Shown here: positions 33,554 through 45,135 of the stretch, piece after piece
How positions within the stretch are numbered: the stretch's first letter is position 1
Layout of the letters: each line of letters begins with the position of its first letter
Position numbers and translations under genes: made by a program
Notes under the pieces: generated by a model
The model's input: the letters and a program-made list of their open reading frames with translations, nothing else
Database searches by the model: none
Told to the model about the DNA's origin: nothing
Origin: Stromatinia cepivora
Taxonomy: Eukaryota > Ascomycota > Leotiomycetes > Helotiales > Sclerotiniaceae
Direction: 5' to 3'
Length of the DNA stretch: 64,000 bases
Assembly: GCA_014898415.1 (NCBI GenBank)
Contig: RCTD01000022.1
Span: 620,001 to 684,000, forward strand

Positions 33554-34148
33554 GATTACGGTATTTGGGGAGTTGTTGGTGGTAGTTTGTCGAAAGTTCT
33601 TGCGGTTGTCGATTGAGAAATGCAAAATCTTCAAAATTGTTTTGTGTGGAAAAAGTTCAGGATCTCGCTAGCTGCTACACTAGCGTTCTTTTCTGATCAC
33701 GTGATAGACCCCGTCACATTTCGGGTGGAACACAACTCCGTATGTGAGGTTCTTGATCATGGTTTGGGACTATGAAGGGATTTGATTCACGGAGAGTGTT
33801 TTCTGAGCATTTCCTACCGAATAATCTGCCCTTAGCTGAACTTATGCTTGTTTTACAAATCCACCCAGAAATCCTCAGGCCGACGAGATAGACACCCAAG
33901 ATGACATTCACACACCTAAAATACAACACATTGATAATTATAATTAATTGCTCTCTACTCGAAAGTCTCTATACTCGTACAAATATCCTGACCTATTTTC
34001 CCCAAACTTCCCCCTGAAACTTCCTTCTAAGGGGTATCATAAACAAATGGAGACTGTGAGCTTGTGTAACCAACATGGGAATGAATGCTTCTTTACCAAC
34101 GTCGACTGACTTTTATATGTATACAATTGAGATTTTCCTAGAAAGAAT
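33554..34148. promoter_or_regulatory. RPS17 upstream region / HDAC 3' flank
   Basis: This 595-bp stretch separates the RPS17 start from the HDAC stop. The RPS17-proximal part has an ATCACGTGAT E-box-like palindrome (33697-33706, within TTCTGATCACGTGATAG), a plausible bHLH or Cbf1-type site at a ribosomal protein promoter. No gene is seen. Confidence 0.5.
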
Positions 34149-37100
34149 CTATTGATTTCGTGGTGTGACTGGGATATCCCAGATCGAAGGAGCTAACTGT
34201 CTAGATTCGGTACGAGAATCTTGTTTGTCGTGTGTGTTTGAAGATTCGTTTTGATTGCCAACGACACTGGAACTCGGGCCAAATGGTATGGTGGAGGTGG
34301 ATGTGAAGACTGGAAGATCATATTTCTTAGTCGCAGCTGGCGTATTGGTATTCGGAGGTAACCATCGAAGTGGTTCTTGTTGTGTCATTGTTCCCGGAAT
34401 AGGACCTTGAGGTTGAAAGGGAATAAATTTGTCTGCGCTGTATTCCGAGGAATGATCTGAAAAATTTCCAGCTTCATTTTGTTCCGCAGGAGGAGCTACA
34501 GGAGAACTATTTGGCAAAGAAACTCGTTCAGGTTCTTGCATATCAGAAGGAACATCTGGAGGAAGACATAATTGAGGAGTCGAACGGCCTGGTGAGATAC
34601 TCTTCATTGGCGTAGAGGTTCCGGATTGATTGTAGGTCATCTCAGAATCAGCGCTTGTAGGTGATTTGTCATTTGACATAGTTGAGGATGTTGTGCCATA
34701 TATTTGACTTTGCTCAACCTTTGCCTTGAGCTTTTCTTCTTCCTTAGCTTCTTTCTGGGCTTTAGTGAGGAGACTGATCTTGATCTTCCTCATACCAGAA
34801 GTTAAACTGTCTACGTCAGAAGAATGGTTACTGCTTTCCGCAGCTGGGCCAGCCTCAATAGCATTATTCGTGCTAGTATCAGGGCCCGTCACTGGAGGAG
34901 ACTTCTTGCGAGGTCGGCCTGGACCTGGTTTTGAGGCATCAGTTCGAGATTTGGCAGGTGCTCTTGTTTTCTTCACAACCACAGGTGGAACAGAAGGTGC
35001 ACGAGAACTCATGGCAGATCCTGGTCGTACACTCATTGCACTACCAGGTCTTTGAGAGAACGAGGGCGCCCTGTTAGCAGCAGGAGCTTGTCGAGGTTGA
35101 GGAAGAATTGGCCCGGTAGTGGACGCAGAACTAAGTCGTCGAGTAGACTGTTGCGTTGACTGGCTATGATTCGCATCAGATGCTTGAGTCGTGCCTGGGA
35201 TGGCAGGAGCCTATTGACTGTTAGTTTGAGACTGTACAACGTAATGCAACTACGTACTTTGTGCACGGGTGAAGCAGCGGAGCCGGCAACGGTCTTTCGA
35301 CGATTTGATTTTGCAGCAAGCTTTTTGACTTCATCCTTTTCAATACTCTCAACCAACTTCGGTGCTGGCTTTCTTGTTCGTAAAGACATTCTAGCATTAG
35401 AAGGTTCTGGAATTGCAGCTTGTTGGGCGCCTTCGTCTTGTTCTAATATAGATTGGCGTTCCTTTCTTGCTTTAGTAGCTTCAGCTGCGAGATCTTCCCA
35501 TTGACAACTCTTCGTCTGCCTATCAGTTGGGATAAGCAATTTGCTCAATTCGTGAGCTGCAACGGTCCAATGAACGTCAGGTGGTGGTGGCGTAGGTGGC
35601 CTAGGAGCTGAAGCTCGTGGTGGTGGACCTCCATTTCTCATACCCATGGTTGATACACTGCGTTGTGCTGTAGGAGTGTTGACAACTTTAGCGATAAAAG
35701 ATTGTGTAGGAGACGCAAAGTTTCCTGGAGGTCCGGCCGCTTTCTGGATTTTTGGTTCCTCAGGGGGTGGTCCACTATTCATAGCTGCATCAAGCTGCTC
35801 CAATCGACCTAAAGACCACCATAACGGATCATAGGGCATGAACCCGTAAGGAGATGCAGGTCCAGGGCTCAATGCGCCTACACTAAGTTTCTGTCCCACT
35901 TCGAAGTTTTGACCTGTATATGCCTTCTCCGTATGAGTGACAGGATCACTTCCTGATAAACCACTAAGATGACTCAAAACCCCCGTACACAAAGCACGAT
36001 CACTGTAGCCACCTTCAAGAACACTAATGATCCTTCCGTCTACCCCTGTACCATCCTCGGCTGCAAGTTTGACAACATCTCGTGTCAGGCGAGCATAAAA
36101 TTCGGTTGGAACATTGACTTTGTGACGTTGCATTCCAGAACTTTCCCACTCACTAGCGTCGAAACCAGCCGACAAGAAAATGGCAGCCTTTGGCTTGGGT
36201 CCGTTAGGAGATGTTTGCAGGCGATCATGTTGTGTACGTAGAAAGTTGCGGGTCTTCTCGAAAAGTACTGAATACTTTGATTCATATAGTTCCCAGAATT
36301 CTTCTTCACTTTTCCAAGGTTGTAAGTGAACATTCCAAATATTTTGACCATGCGCGTTTTCAATACAGAGGCTTGCATTCTTGACTTTTTCTTCGTCACC
36401 CATCTCACATGGGTAAGAATTAATATCATGAAGACTGAAATATCCAATCGAAGTCTTTTTCCAAGGTAGTGCATTCTTAGCTAATCCATTCGCGCGAGCG
36501 TTATGTTCCCAAGCAATTGCTTGAGATCCATCTCCATGATGAAGATCAAAATCAATAATAGCAGCGTGAGTCAAACCATGATTAAGTGAAGCGTGTGAAA
36601 TACCAACATGGACATTGTTTAACCAACAGAATCCAGAAGGATAACTAGCCGAACAATGATGTCCGGGAGGCCTAATCGCAATAAAAGTTCGGCGTGGCCC
36701 TAGTCCTGTTGAAGAGCCCTCAAAAACCGCATCAACACCTTCACATACAGCACCCAATGCACCCTCCATAGCATTCAAGGACTCCGAGCACAAATAAAGA
36801 TCACCCTCATGAAATTTTGAAGGAGGTTCTTCATTTGGACCTCGGTTCATCTCAGGTCTAACCAATTCTTTTCCGTTCGTGGCAAGCTTTGCTTCTGCAT
36901 TATCACACATGATCTTCAGCTCTTCCATCCACTTGACCCCATGTACATTTGTGACCGCTTGCGAGGATAGAGACATCAGTCGAGTAGTTTTGCGTATGCG
37001 AAACGGCGTGCTAGGTACTTCAGAAGCCTCCATACCAGGACGGAGAGGATAACGACCTTCAGAGTGTCTTTCGCCCAGGCGAACGTATGCTACAGATAAC

Positions 37101-37774
37101 CCGAGTATGCTAGCATGAATTCGTTCAGGTCTTTCGACGATTACACTCAAACCAGTTCTTGAAGTTTTGGGTCGGGAGTAACGATGTCCATAGACCGAGT
37201 CGTGAAGTATAACAATAGTCTCTGCAGATCTTGAACGATTATTCATATCTTGTAAATCCAATTCCGACTTGAAATGCGAACTTGCGATGGATGCTGCAGT
37301 ATGTCGTGGAGAAGGTTCACGCATATCTTCCTCTCTTTCGGAGAGAGGTGATCTGCTACGCATGACAGATGGCGATCTATGTGCAAATTGTGTAGATGAT
37401 CTTCTGCTGGGTGTATTTTTATTTGCGGATAATCCCCCACCGTTGAGGGAATTTAAAGACGGTTTTCGAGAGAGATTTGAGGTAGATGAGCGACGTTGGT
37501 CGAAACTCGCAGAACTAGCACTTCGGCGTAAGGGGCTTGGAAGAACAGGGCTTCTACCGTTTGGTGATGGATAGAGATTTGAATGACCACCATGAGATGT
37601 AACTCTTTCAGAGGCAGTTTGCGGTGAAATCGGAAGAGCAGTTCTAGAAGCGTTACTGATTGAAAGGCGTCTTAGTGAATTTGATAATGGAGTATCGTTG
37701 TTGCTTGTAGACGGGGGTAACGGAATGGGTGAAATACTGGCATTTCTGCCACTGTTTGATGATGAGTGCGCCAT
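34149..37774 (-). CDS. HOS3: Class II-like histone deacetylase of the Hos3/HosB type
   Basis: This is a predicted 1,192-residue deacetylase in two exons, 35258-37774 (839 codons) and 34149-35210 (354 codons). They are separated by a 47-nt phase-0 intron (35211-35257). Residues 1-180 are Ser/Arg-rich and disordered. The catalytic domain spans roughly 180-640: SRTGLSVIVERPERIHASILG, the AIRPPGHHCSASYPSGFCWL block with the His dyad at residues 372-373, IIDFDLHHGDGSQAI with zinc-ligand Asp/His, and FLSAGFDASEWE. This layout matches yeast Hos3 and Aspergillus HosB. The 550-residue tail is low-complexity, with a duplicated RPGSAMS motif at 34999-35048 and basic Pro-Gly-Arg-Pro-Arg-Lys (AT-hook-like GRPRK) downstream. 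It probably acts on histones or bud-neck/cytoplasmic targets as in yeast. Confidence 0.92.
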
Positions 37775-38242
37775 TGCAAACAGATAAGTGAATTATGTTG
37801 AGCTGAAAGCTCAACCTTCACTGAAATTCTTAACCCTTCACTCTATTCACTCTTCTTGTCGCGAAGTTTCCAAGTAGAGAAGCTATGACGATGGAATATG
37901 CAGCAAAGAGTACGTAGGTCGCGTATTGGCGCAAATCGCGAACCCCTGTCAACAAACGGTTCAATCTCGTATTTTGTGATAATTCAAGAGAAGAATGAAA
38001 GAAGCTTCAATGTAGAAAATAATTTAAATTCATTTGAAGGACACAGTAAGATTTTGTATTTCACTCTCTGATGTTATTAGAAGCGCCGTTGTTTCAAGTG
38101 GTATCTCTAGTTAGGGAGGGATAGGCTTTGTTTCTTTTTCTATCGGGATATCATTGCATGCATTCTCTAGCAAGTTCTGTGTTCAAAATGTTCTAATAAG
38201 GGGTATCTATTCTTCTGTAATTAATCATGAAATCAACTCTCA
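37775..38242. other. Spacer between HDAC start and TGT stop
   Basis: 468 bp. This is the HDAC 5' flank, AT-rich with pyrimidine runs. No gene, repeat or recognisable site is seen. Confidence 0.65.
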
Positions 38243-39594
38243 TTATTCCATTAGATCAACACCAACTGTTCTCAGTGCCTCCACTGCCCAATCTGGATAT
38301 TTTGATTTCTCTCCACCATGAAGATCTGAAAAGAACTTCTTCACGAAAGCGGGATATCTATCTTCAATGATAGCTTTCCTAGCATTTCTCATCAACTCCA
38401 ACTGATACCAAACATTATGCATGGTAAGTAAATGTGCTCCAACCGTCTCCTTGGCGGCTACGTGGTGAATAAATGCTCTGGTAGTACCCAGACCGCCATC
38501 TCCTGTTCTGCAGCATATGCATCCACAACCTTCTTCGACAGGTCCAAAATCATTCGCATAAGATGCGTGTCGTAGATTTATGACTCCATGTTTGGTGATT
38601 GCGTTTCCGAATCGTGCGGTTCGAGTAGGCCATACACAATCGAACATGTCGGCGCCTAAAGCCACACTGACAATCAAATCCTCAGGATATCCAATTCCCA
38701 TGACATATCTTGGCTTATTCTCTGGTAAGAGACTTGTACATGTATTTACTACACGGCAATAATCTGACTTGGCTTCACCACCACTTAACCCACCTATTGC
38801 AATTCCTGGTGTTCCTCTTGCTACCATCTCTTCACAACATTTTCTTCTCAGATCTAAATCCAGCCCCCCTTGTATAATGCAGAATAGATTTTGTTTAGTC
38901 GGATTCGCATGTGCAGTAATGCATCGATCGAGCCATCGAACGCTTCTTTCCATTGCTACTCGCATTCTTTCCGCATCAGGGGAGGTAGTAACTAATACAT
39001 CATCGAGTTGCATAATAATGTCGCTTCCTATTGAATTTTGGAGAGACATTGAATGCTCAGGCGTGAGTAACATTGGGGATCCATCATGCGGGCTCAAGAA
39101 TCGTACACCTTCCTCTGTGATATTGGCCAACTTGAGGAGACTGACCATTTGAAAACTATTGTACATTATGTTAGGTTTAATAAGGGGTGAGAGGAGTGGA
39201 TTGATGCGTAGACAACCTTACCCTCCACTGTCCGTTAATATGTTGTGATTCCATCCTTGTAGCTTATGCGCTCCCCCAACTTTGTCCAAAACTTCCTGTC
39301 CTGGTTTCAATCCTAAATGATAGGTGTTATTCAGGCATAATCGACAACCCGTATCTTCTAATTGTTGCGGTGTCAAGCCTTTTAATGATGCTTGTGTGGC
39401 CACTGGCATAAACATGGGTAATTGAACTGGGCCATGAGGTAAAGTTAAATTGGCGGCTCTTGCTTTCGTTGTCTGACATTTTCGTAGAAATTAGAGAGCG
39501 GTGATGAGAAATGAAAACGACGACAGCTTACAGAACAGCGGGCCAATAACTCAAAGGTCAAGGCCGAGGGCATAGGGGATTTTGAAGCCATCAT
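38243..39594 (-). CDS. QTRT1: Queuine tRNA-ribosyltransferase catalytic subunit (tRNA-guanine transglycosylase)
   Basis: This is a 408-residue enzyme that exchanges guanine-34 for queuine in GUN-anticodon tRNAs. The exons are 39532-39594, 39222-39472 and 38243-39155, with introns of 59 and 66 nt. The last splice reconstitutes LTDSGG|FQMVS. Visible catalytic residues are Asp102 in ILTDSGGFQ and the nucleophile Asp in MFDCVWPTRTARFG. The zinc site is CGCICC followed by the His in LLTMHN (C-x-C-x2-C..H). The queuine-pocket region GGLSGGEAK is also present. Two adjacent ATGs exist (39594 and 39591); either may be used. Eukaryotic QTRT1 needs QTRT2 as partner, which is not in this window. Fungi salvage queuine, so presence implies uptake from outside. 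It has no obvious mitochondrial presequence. Confidence 0.94.
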
Positions 39595-40467
39595 TTGGGA
39601 TACTTTTTTATTTTATTTTATTTTATTTTCAAAAATTCCCTCAATCCCGATTGAAATGTCTCGGAATATTTTTCATGAAGGGATTTAATTATTACTATAA
39701 GTTCAGGGTGGGGTGGGTTGATCACAGCCTTGTCCGTTCCCCATGCAATATGCACGAGGCTAAGGTAGTACCCGGTTTACGGGAGTGTGCACACTAAAAA
39801 CTTCTAGACTGGGGTTTCTAGAATAGAATCTTAGGTACCTAGTAGAAATCCTCGTTCCACAACAGCTTTTTCTACGGAGCATCCATCATACCGGTACGTA
39901 CGGTACGAGTAATGAGAACTTCACAAGAATCATTCATCTTTCTTTTCTTTCTATTATTTTCATTGGGACTAGATATTATTATCTCCCTTAGTCGAGTTAT
40001 TATTCTTAAATTACGTTTCATGCCTTTCTTTCCTTTTCTTTAAAATATTCCGTCAATGTCACCCCATTTTGAAGTTTTACAAGAGGGTTTTCCCTGTTAA
40101 TTTTCCCATCCGTCAATCGAATTATTAACATCAACCAATCCACGCTAAGTAAAAATAAGTTTATATCCACACAGATCAGACCACTTTCTTCTACCCAACA
40201 AGGATTCATCAGAATCATCACCACAACAGAACGTCACCTACTTTTCCTCACATACGCCGGTCCCCAGTCTTTACTGAATATAGATCATTATGTGGCTAAA
40301 TTAAGTGAAGATGCGGTTGATCTGATTCCTTAATTGTTCTGTTTATACTCGAGTAACTAACAATACCTATCAATTTTCGTCTTGGCAACCCATGTACTCC
40401 GTATCGCTAGGATGAAACTTGTACACCTCCTTGACTTGGGCATCATTGATAAAACAAGTGAAGTCTA

Positions 40468-40515
<48 letters not shown>

Positions 40516-40857
40516 TCACCTCACATTATCCATATTTCATTTTGATATTCGGGTTTCATCCGAAAGTGAGCCTTTTCCATATATATCTATTTATCTTCCT
40601 TAACCTTCCGAGGTCCCTTCTTTCGTGTGTCAATTCAAAAAAGTTTTAAGTAAAGCCTGTATAAGTACACTTCAACTTCAACTTCAACTTCAACACTTCA
40701 ATATCACTTCTAATACCTACCTTGAAATCCTCAATCCCGCATGATATCTTTTTATAAGCGTTCAAGATTCGCCGTATAATAATTTAATAGTAATTGTTTC
40801 TTTTTTAATACCTTTAGATACAGCATTGAGAAACACTTTTTATAATTTCTTATCAAA
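39595..40857. other. Intergenic region with GATT repeat
   Basis: No gene is supported. It includes a TAGGTACCTA palindrome at 39832-39841, a TACGGAG word at 39873, an ACTCCGTA word at 40396, a (GATT)n run of about 12 units at 40468-40515, and a CTTCAA run at 40671-40695. The last 250 bp, rich in T and CTTCAA, is the likely promoter of the 2EXR gene. Confidence 0.6.
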
Positions 40858-41643
40858 ATGTTTACCTCTTATATCAAAAATAATCCATCAATGGATCCTC
40901 AAGTTCTACGATTGGTATTCAGACCCAAATCTACCATAATGTCACCGGCAAAAGAGCCGCTCACCGATTTCCATCTCTTTCCAAATCTTCTACCTGAACT
41001 CCGAATCCTCGTCTGGCGATATGCCTGTACAAGTCGTACTGTCGAAGTTAGATATGATCCAACCATTGATCGATGTCGTTCTATTAGTCCACCTCCAGCA
41101 ATCCTCCAAGCCAGTCACGAATCACGAACCGAAGCCTTACGTATATATACACTTTCTTTTGCTACAAAGACTTCCGATCCAAGAATATATTTCAATCCTT
41201 ATATCGACGTTCTTTACCTTCCTCGGCATCGTGCTATGGGATACGATGAAACCCTTCGCGACTTTCGTACATTTTTAAATACACCGGAACTCCTCGATGA
41301 TGTTAAGGCTATCGCGATCGATCATGTGGATGTGGAGGTCAAGAGACCGTGGGAATCATACAACAAAGCAACATTATTACGATCTTTCCCGAATCTCGAT
41401 TTGGTCAAACTGATCATTAGGGAGGACCAAAGAGCATGTCGGAAAGTGGATGAAGATTTCGAGTTTGTAGAACCGAGGATGGAACCGGAAGATATATTAA
41501 GAATATGGGTAGATTTTAAGCAGAGTTTTATGAGGGAAGAGAGAACTCTGAAGGACATCGCTGTGGGTTCTGAGAGGGAATATGTGGGATGGGCTTTACC
41601 GACTGTGAGGGTGCAAACGAAGGTTAAGAAGGAAAGTGTATGA
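40858..41643 (+). CDS. 2EXR-domain protein
   Basis: This is a single-exon 261-residue protein. The family-defining 2EXR region is clear: DFHLFPNLLPELRILVWRYA (the F-x-x-F-x-x-L-P-x-E-L-R-x-x-I/V-W pattern) followed by PAILQASHESRTEALRIYTL and the YFNPYIDVLYLP strand. This family is greatly expanded in leotiomycetes and sordariomycetes, and its biochemical role is unknown. No signal peptide or membrane span is seen. The C-terminal third is charged (REDQRACRKVDEDFEF). The start ATG at 40858 follows an A/T-rich leader; a second in-frame ATG lies 11 codons later and cannot be excluded. Confidence 0.88.
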   Translation: MFTSYIKNNPSMDPQVLRLVFRPKSTIMSPAKEPLTDFHLFPNLLPELRILVWRYACTSRTVEVRYDPTIDRCRSISPPPAILQASHESRTEALRIYTLSFATKTSDPRIYFNPYIDVLYLPRHRAMGYDETLRDFRTFLNTPELLDDVKAIAIDHVDVEVKRPWESYNKATLLRSFPNLDLVKLIIREDQRACRKVDEDFEFVEPRMEPEDILRIWVDFKQSFMREERTLKDIAVGSEREYVGWALPTVRVQTKVKKESV

Positions 41644-43662
41644 AGAGATGAGTATAAGGTGTCATTGGGATTTAAAGGTGTATTATATATGGTATACCCA
41701 CATGGTCGGCGTATGCTTGGGATGGATTTTTGGGCGCAACAATTACTCTTTTTTCTATAACTCGTTTTTTCTTATAGTAATAGTTCTTGAAGGGCTTAGA
41801 AGCACAGAGGAGTGATGAATGTCTAGATACATTAATGATGAAGTGAGAAAGATCCATGGGCGGCAGTGGATAAATCTTCAAGGGCTTTCACTATACACAA
41901 GATAAAAAGTAATAGGGCTGAGACAGTTCTAGGACGAAAACTCGTTTGTAAAAGGTTGTGCATATCGAGAAGTAGCTTGGTTCGAGCAGAGGAGTTCAGC
42001 CTTGCCTACTTCATCGGATGATGATCTGGTAATCTTACATGCATAATAGGTACCTAGTTGCACGTATAACTCGGCAAAATGACTTTCCTAAAAAAAACTA
42101 AAAAACTCGATATACAACAAGCAAATTAAGGAATATATCCCCATATCCCCATATTATATTATGCTATACGCACAACTCTCCACCAAAAACCATCCTAGCC
42201 ACAAACGTAATAATAGATCCATGATGGCACTTCTAATGCTCCAACCATCGGAATTCCGCAAAAACATCGCAATATTCTTCTTCATAGATATATAAGGGGA
42301 TCTTTGTAAGTTTATAAGTTTATTGAGTGGAATGTTCAATGTGGAGATTAGATAATTTTATTTTATTACCGGGAATTGGAAAGTAGAAAGGAATGGGAAG
42401 GGAAGAAAGGAAGAAAGGGGAAAAAGAAAGAAGGAAAGGGCTCGAGATATATGGGATAGGATTATTGATATACGAGGTTGTTGAGGAGGGTTATCGAGAA
42501 AGGGTTATCGAGAAAGGGTTATCGAGAGGGAAATTGTGGTTATTAGGTAGGCTTTTTGGAGGATGTTGTGAATGAGGATGGGGGGAATGTTGTTAGTATT
42601 GTTGTTGTGAGGATTGGGGTGAAGGTGGAGGATTGGGGGATTGGTGTTAGGTTGATGGATTTGGAGGGGGTGGAGAGGGATGAGGGAGAGGATGGAGTGA
42701 AGGAGTGAAGGAGTGAGGGAGTGGAGGGGGTGGAGGGGGTGGAGAGGGAGATGGGTTGGGGAATTGAGATGTAGGAGGAGGTGATGAATGAATGGGCGTA
42801 TACTTATGGATATGGGGTCTTGGTAATTGGTCACTGGGAGGGGATTTGCTCTGAGGCTGGGTATTCTGTGATGGTTGGCTTATTTGTCAATTCGACTATC
42901 TCCATGATACAGTTTCTTTGAAGCTCTGATACTATCGAGCTAAAGGCCCAGAGATATGGTATCGACTGTACCATTGGGTTAGCATGGTTCGGACTCATGA
43001 CTGTGCGCAATACCTTGATCTTCGCAAATGAGAGGGGGAAGACAAAGAATATATCTCAGCTCCTCACTCATCTTTAATTCCTCAATTTTTTTCAATATCA
43101 CTCCTTATACCTAATCATTCATCCACCACGTCCAGATTTCTCATATTTGCACTTCTATACCCATACCTCTAGATATCTCGGATCTTTCGGCTGCATTTTA
43201 CCCTCTACCTCCAGGGAGAGAGTATGTTGCCTTACAACCAACGTATCGTGATCTGTTCTAGAAAATGCTATGTGCTGTGGAACTGGAGAGGGAATTCAAC
43301 TTCGTTTTTTCTTTTTTTCTTTTTCTTTTTTTTTTTGGAAAACGTGGAGTTTGTAAGAGAGAGGGAACACGGATTGTGAAATGAGGGGAGGTGGTCGAGA
43401 TGATTGATATGATCATTGATTGATATAAATAGGCATAGGTACTGTCTAGGTCAGCATATACATTGTCTGTGATCTGCTTGTGCAGATTTACTCGAATGCC
43501 AATTCAAAGGTTTCCATAATACAACTTCTTTGAAGCTGATGACATTATCGAACAAATCACATACAAATAAAATATTATAGATATATATATATCCACTCTC
43601 CTCTCAGATTTCGAAACCCCAAGAAAATCAGCCCTAGAAGGTACCATAATTATCTACTCATA
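41644..43662. other. Intergenic region with partial tandem duplication
   Basis: No gene is supported. It contains a TAGGTACCTA palindrome (42047-42056), a triplicated GGGTTATCGAGAAA motif (42489-42525), GGAGTGAAG/GGTGGAGGG repeats (42690-42755), a poly-pyrimidine run (43300-43340), and two copies of a roughly 55-bp segment (42890-42940 and 43498-43552; shared core TTTCTTTGAAGCT/ATTATCGA). The frame at 42505-42834 on the minus strand is biased Pro/His/Leu sequence from the repeats. Confidence 0.55.
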
Positions 43663-44085
43663 ATGAGCGAACCTCTGTTGTACTCATCTTCTGGAGTTCA
43701 CGATTCTTCAAATGAGGATTTCCAAGCGCAGGGGTTTCAAGCCGAGAATTCTCGGGGGCAAGGTTCCCAAGCTCAAAATTCTCAAGCTCGAGATCCCCAA
43801 GCCCAAGCTTCTCAAACCAAAGACATCCAAACCAATATAGCAGAAGTTCTCTTTCCCGATCAGAATGTATGGAAGAACCTGACATCAAAAATCAAAATCA
43901 TCAAAGGATTCCTAGAAGATATTGCGAAGGAAAAAGAGGACGTACCATTCAGATGTCGGGTTTTGATTAGGAAGTCGTTGGATGGACTGTGGGTGTTAGA
44001 GATGCCGTGTGAGGATGAGAGGAGAGGCGCGGAGGTGGAAGTTGGGGATGGAGGATGGAAATTAGGGAAAGGGTGGGGTGATTGA
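43663..44085 (+). CDS. Small hypothetical protein with Gln-Ala repeats
   Basis: This is a 140-residue single-exon ORF starting at an ATG preceded by TATCTACTCATA. Residues about 20-56 are imperfect repeats of the form x-Q-A/T-x (FQAQGFQAENS, SQAQNSQARD, PQAQASQTKD). A compact segment follows (VWKNLTSKIKIIKGFLEDI) and a Trp/Gly-rich tail. I recognise no family, and there is no signal peptide. The helical segment resembles parts of the ORFs at 44846 and 46878 by eye. A TATA-like run (ATATATATATAT, 43580-43591) lies about 75 bp upstream. It could be a lineage-specific gene or a chance ORF; codon content looks ordinary. Confidence 0.45.
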   Translation: MSEPLLYSSSGVHDSSNEDFQAQGFQAENSRGQGSQAQNSQARDPQAQASQTKDIQTNIAEVLFPDQNVWKNLTSKIKIIKGFLEDIAKEKEDVPFRCRVLIRKSLDGLWVLEMPCEDERRGAEVEVGDGGWKLGKGWGD

Positions 44086-44845
44086 TTTGGGGGGCTGGAG
44101 GTTGAGGTTGAGTTGAGGAGGGGATGGTGTATGGGGATTGATGGGATCTTTACGTGTTCCGTGAAGTAACACCACTGTGTAGTTGATCGCTCATTTGCTA
44201 GATCTAAGTACGTAGTTCTCCAAAATAATCTCTGCAATCATCTCATGACATTATCAAACATTCAAAGTCAAAAAGTACTAGGTATTTGGCTATGATCTAG
44301 TTGTGCGGTTGACTCACCAGAGCTTGATTCAACTCAGATGTTTCCTCAATATGATGACTCCAACGTTAACCTGATGACTCGCACGAACAAACAATGAATG
44401 TTAGACTTGTGAAAATCTAAATTATCTGATTGGTAAATCATGATGGACGATATGATAATATATGATAAATATAGATTTAGATACTGCAGATAGTTAGATT
44501 AAGGTTATGTGTTTGAGGCGCTATGAGAATATCTTAAAACTTTCCAATATCATAAATAAGAACCTTATGCAATGCCACAATGGCATCCGACACGTTAATA
44601 TGACTATGACGGCTTAGAAATGATTGATATGAAATGATATGACGTGCACTTTCATATGGCAGCTATATCACAACCTCAAGTCTATATCTACTAGGTAAGC
44701 TTCCTTTCCCTCAAATTTCCTACTATCTTCCAGAAAACACTACCCACAACTCTCCAAGTTCCTCAAATTCTCAAAACTAACTCTTCACCTCACAATAACA
44801 TGACTCCTAACGCACAACCCATCAATCTAAATTGCTAATCCACAG
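44086..44845. other. Intergenic region with a third duplicated segment
   Basis: No gene is supported. Around 44217-44265 there is a degenerate third copy of the duplicated segment seen at 42890 and 43498 (CTCATGACATTATCAAAC). Near the end a splice-donor-like GTAAGC (44696) and an acceptor with branch point (GCTAATCCACAG, ending 44845) could define a 150-nt intron leading into the following ORF. Confidence 0.4.
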
Positions 44846-45135
44846 AACAAGAAGTCCAACAACGTATCGACACAATAGTAGCTCAAAATACCAGTCAACT
44901 TGCACAGGATAAAAGAGATTTATGGAATGTTATACATCGACGCATTAATGGGATGAATAGGGATTTACAAATTCTTGTAGAGAGAAAGAATGTACAAGGG
45001 GATTCTCGTCAATGGGTTAGGGAGGCGGAGGGGTGTCTTGGTGCGTTGGGGACGGAGTGTAGGAGGGCTTTGATTTGGGGATGTGGGGATGGGTTCGTTT
45101 GGGGTGGAATTGAGGGGAGGGGGATGGATAGCTAA
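44846..45135 (+). CDS. Possible small coiled-coil protein, 3' exon only
   Basis: From a good acceptor (CACAG, ending 44845) the frame is open to a stop at 45133-45135 and encodes about 96 residues with a helical, charged start (VQQRIDTIVAQNTSQLAQ, then KRDLWNVIHRRINGMNRDL). The first ATG inside is at 44953. Upstream exons are unresolved: the candidate donor at 44696 joins in the wrong phase for either nearby ATG, so this may be a pseudogene or a gene with a start I cannot see. The RDLW core resembles the ORF at 46878-47201. I recognise no family. Confidence 0.35.

Noticed and set aside
42505..42834. Minus-strand Pro/His/Leu-rich ORF
   Set aside because: It results from GGAGTGAAG and GGTGGAGGG repeats and shows no domain or start support.
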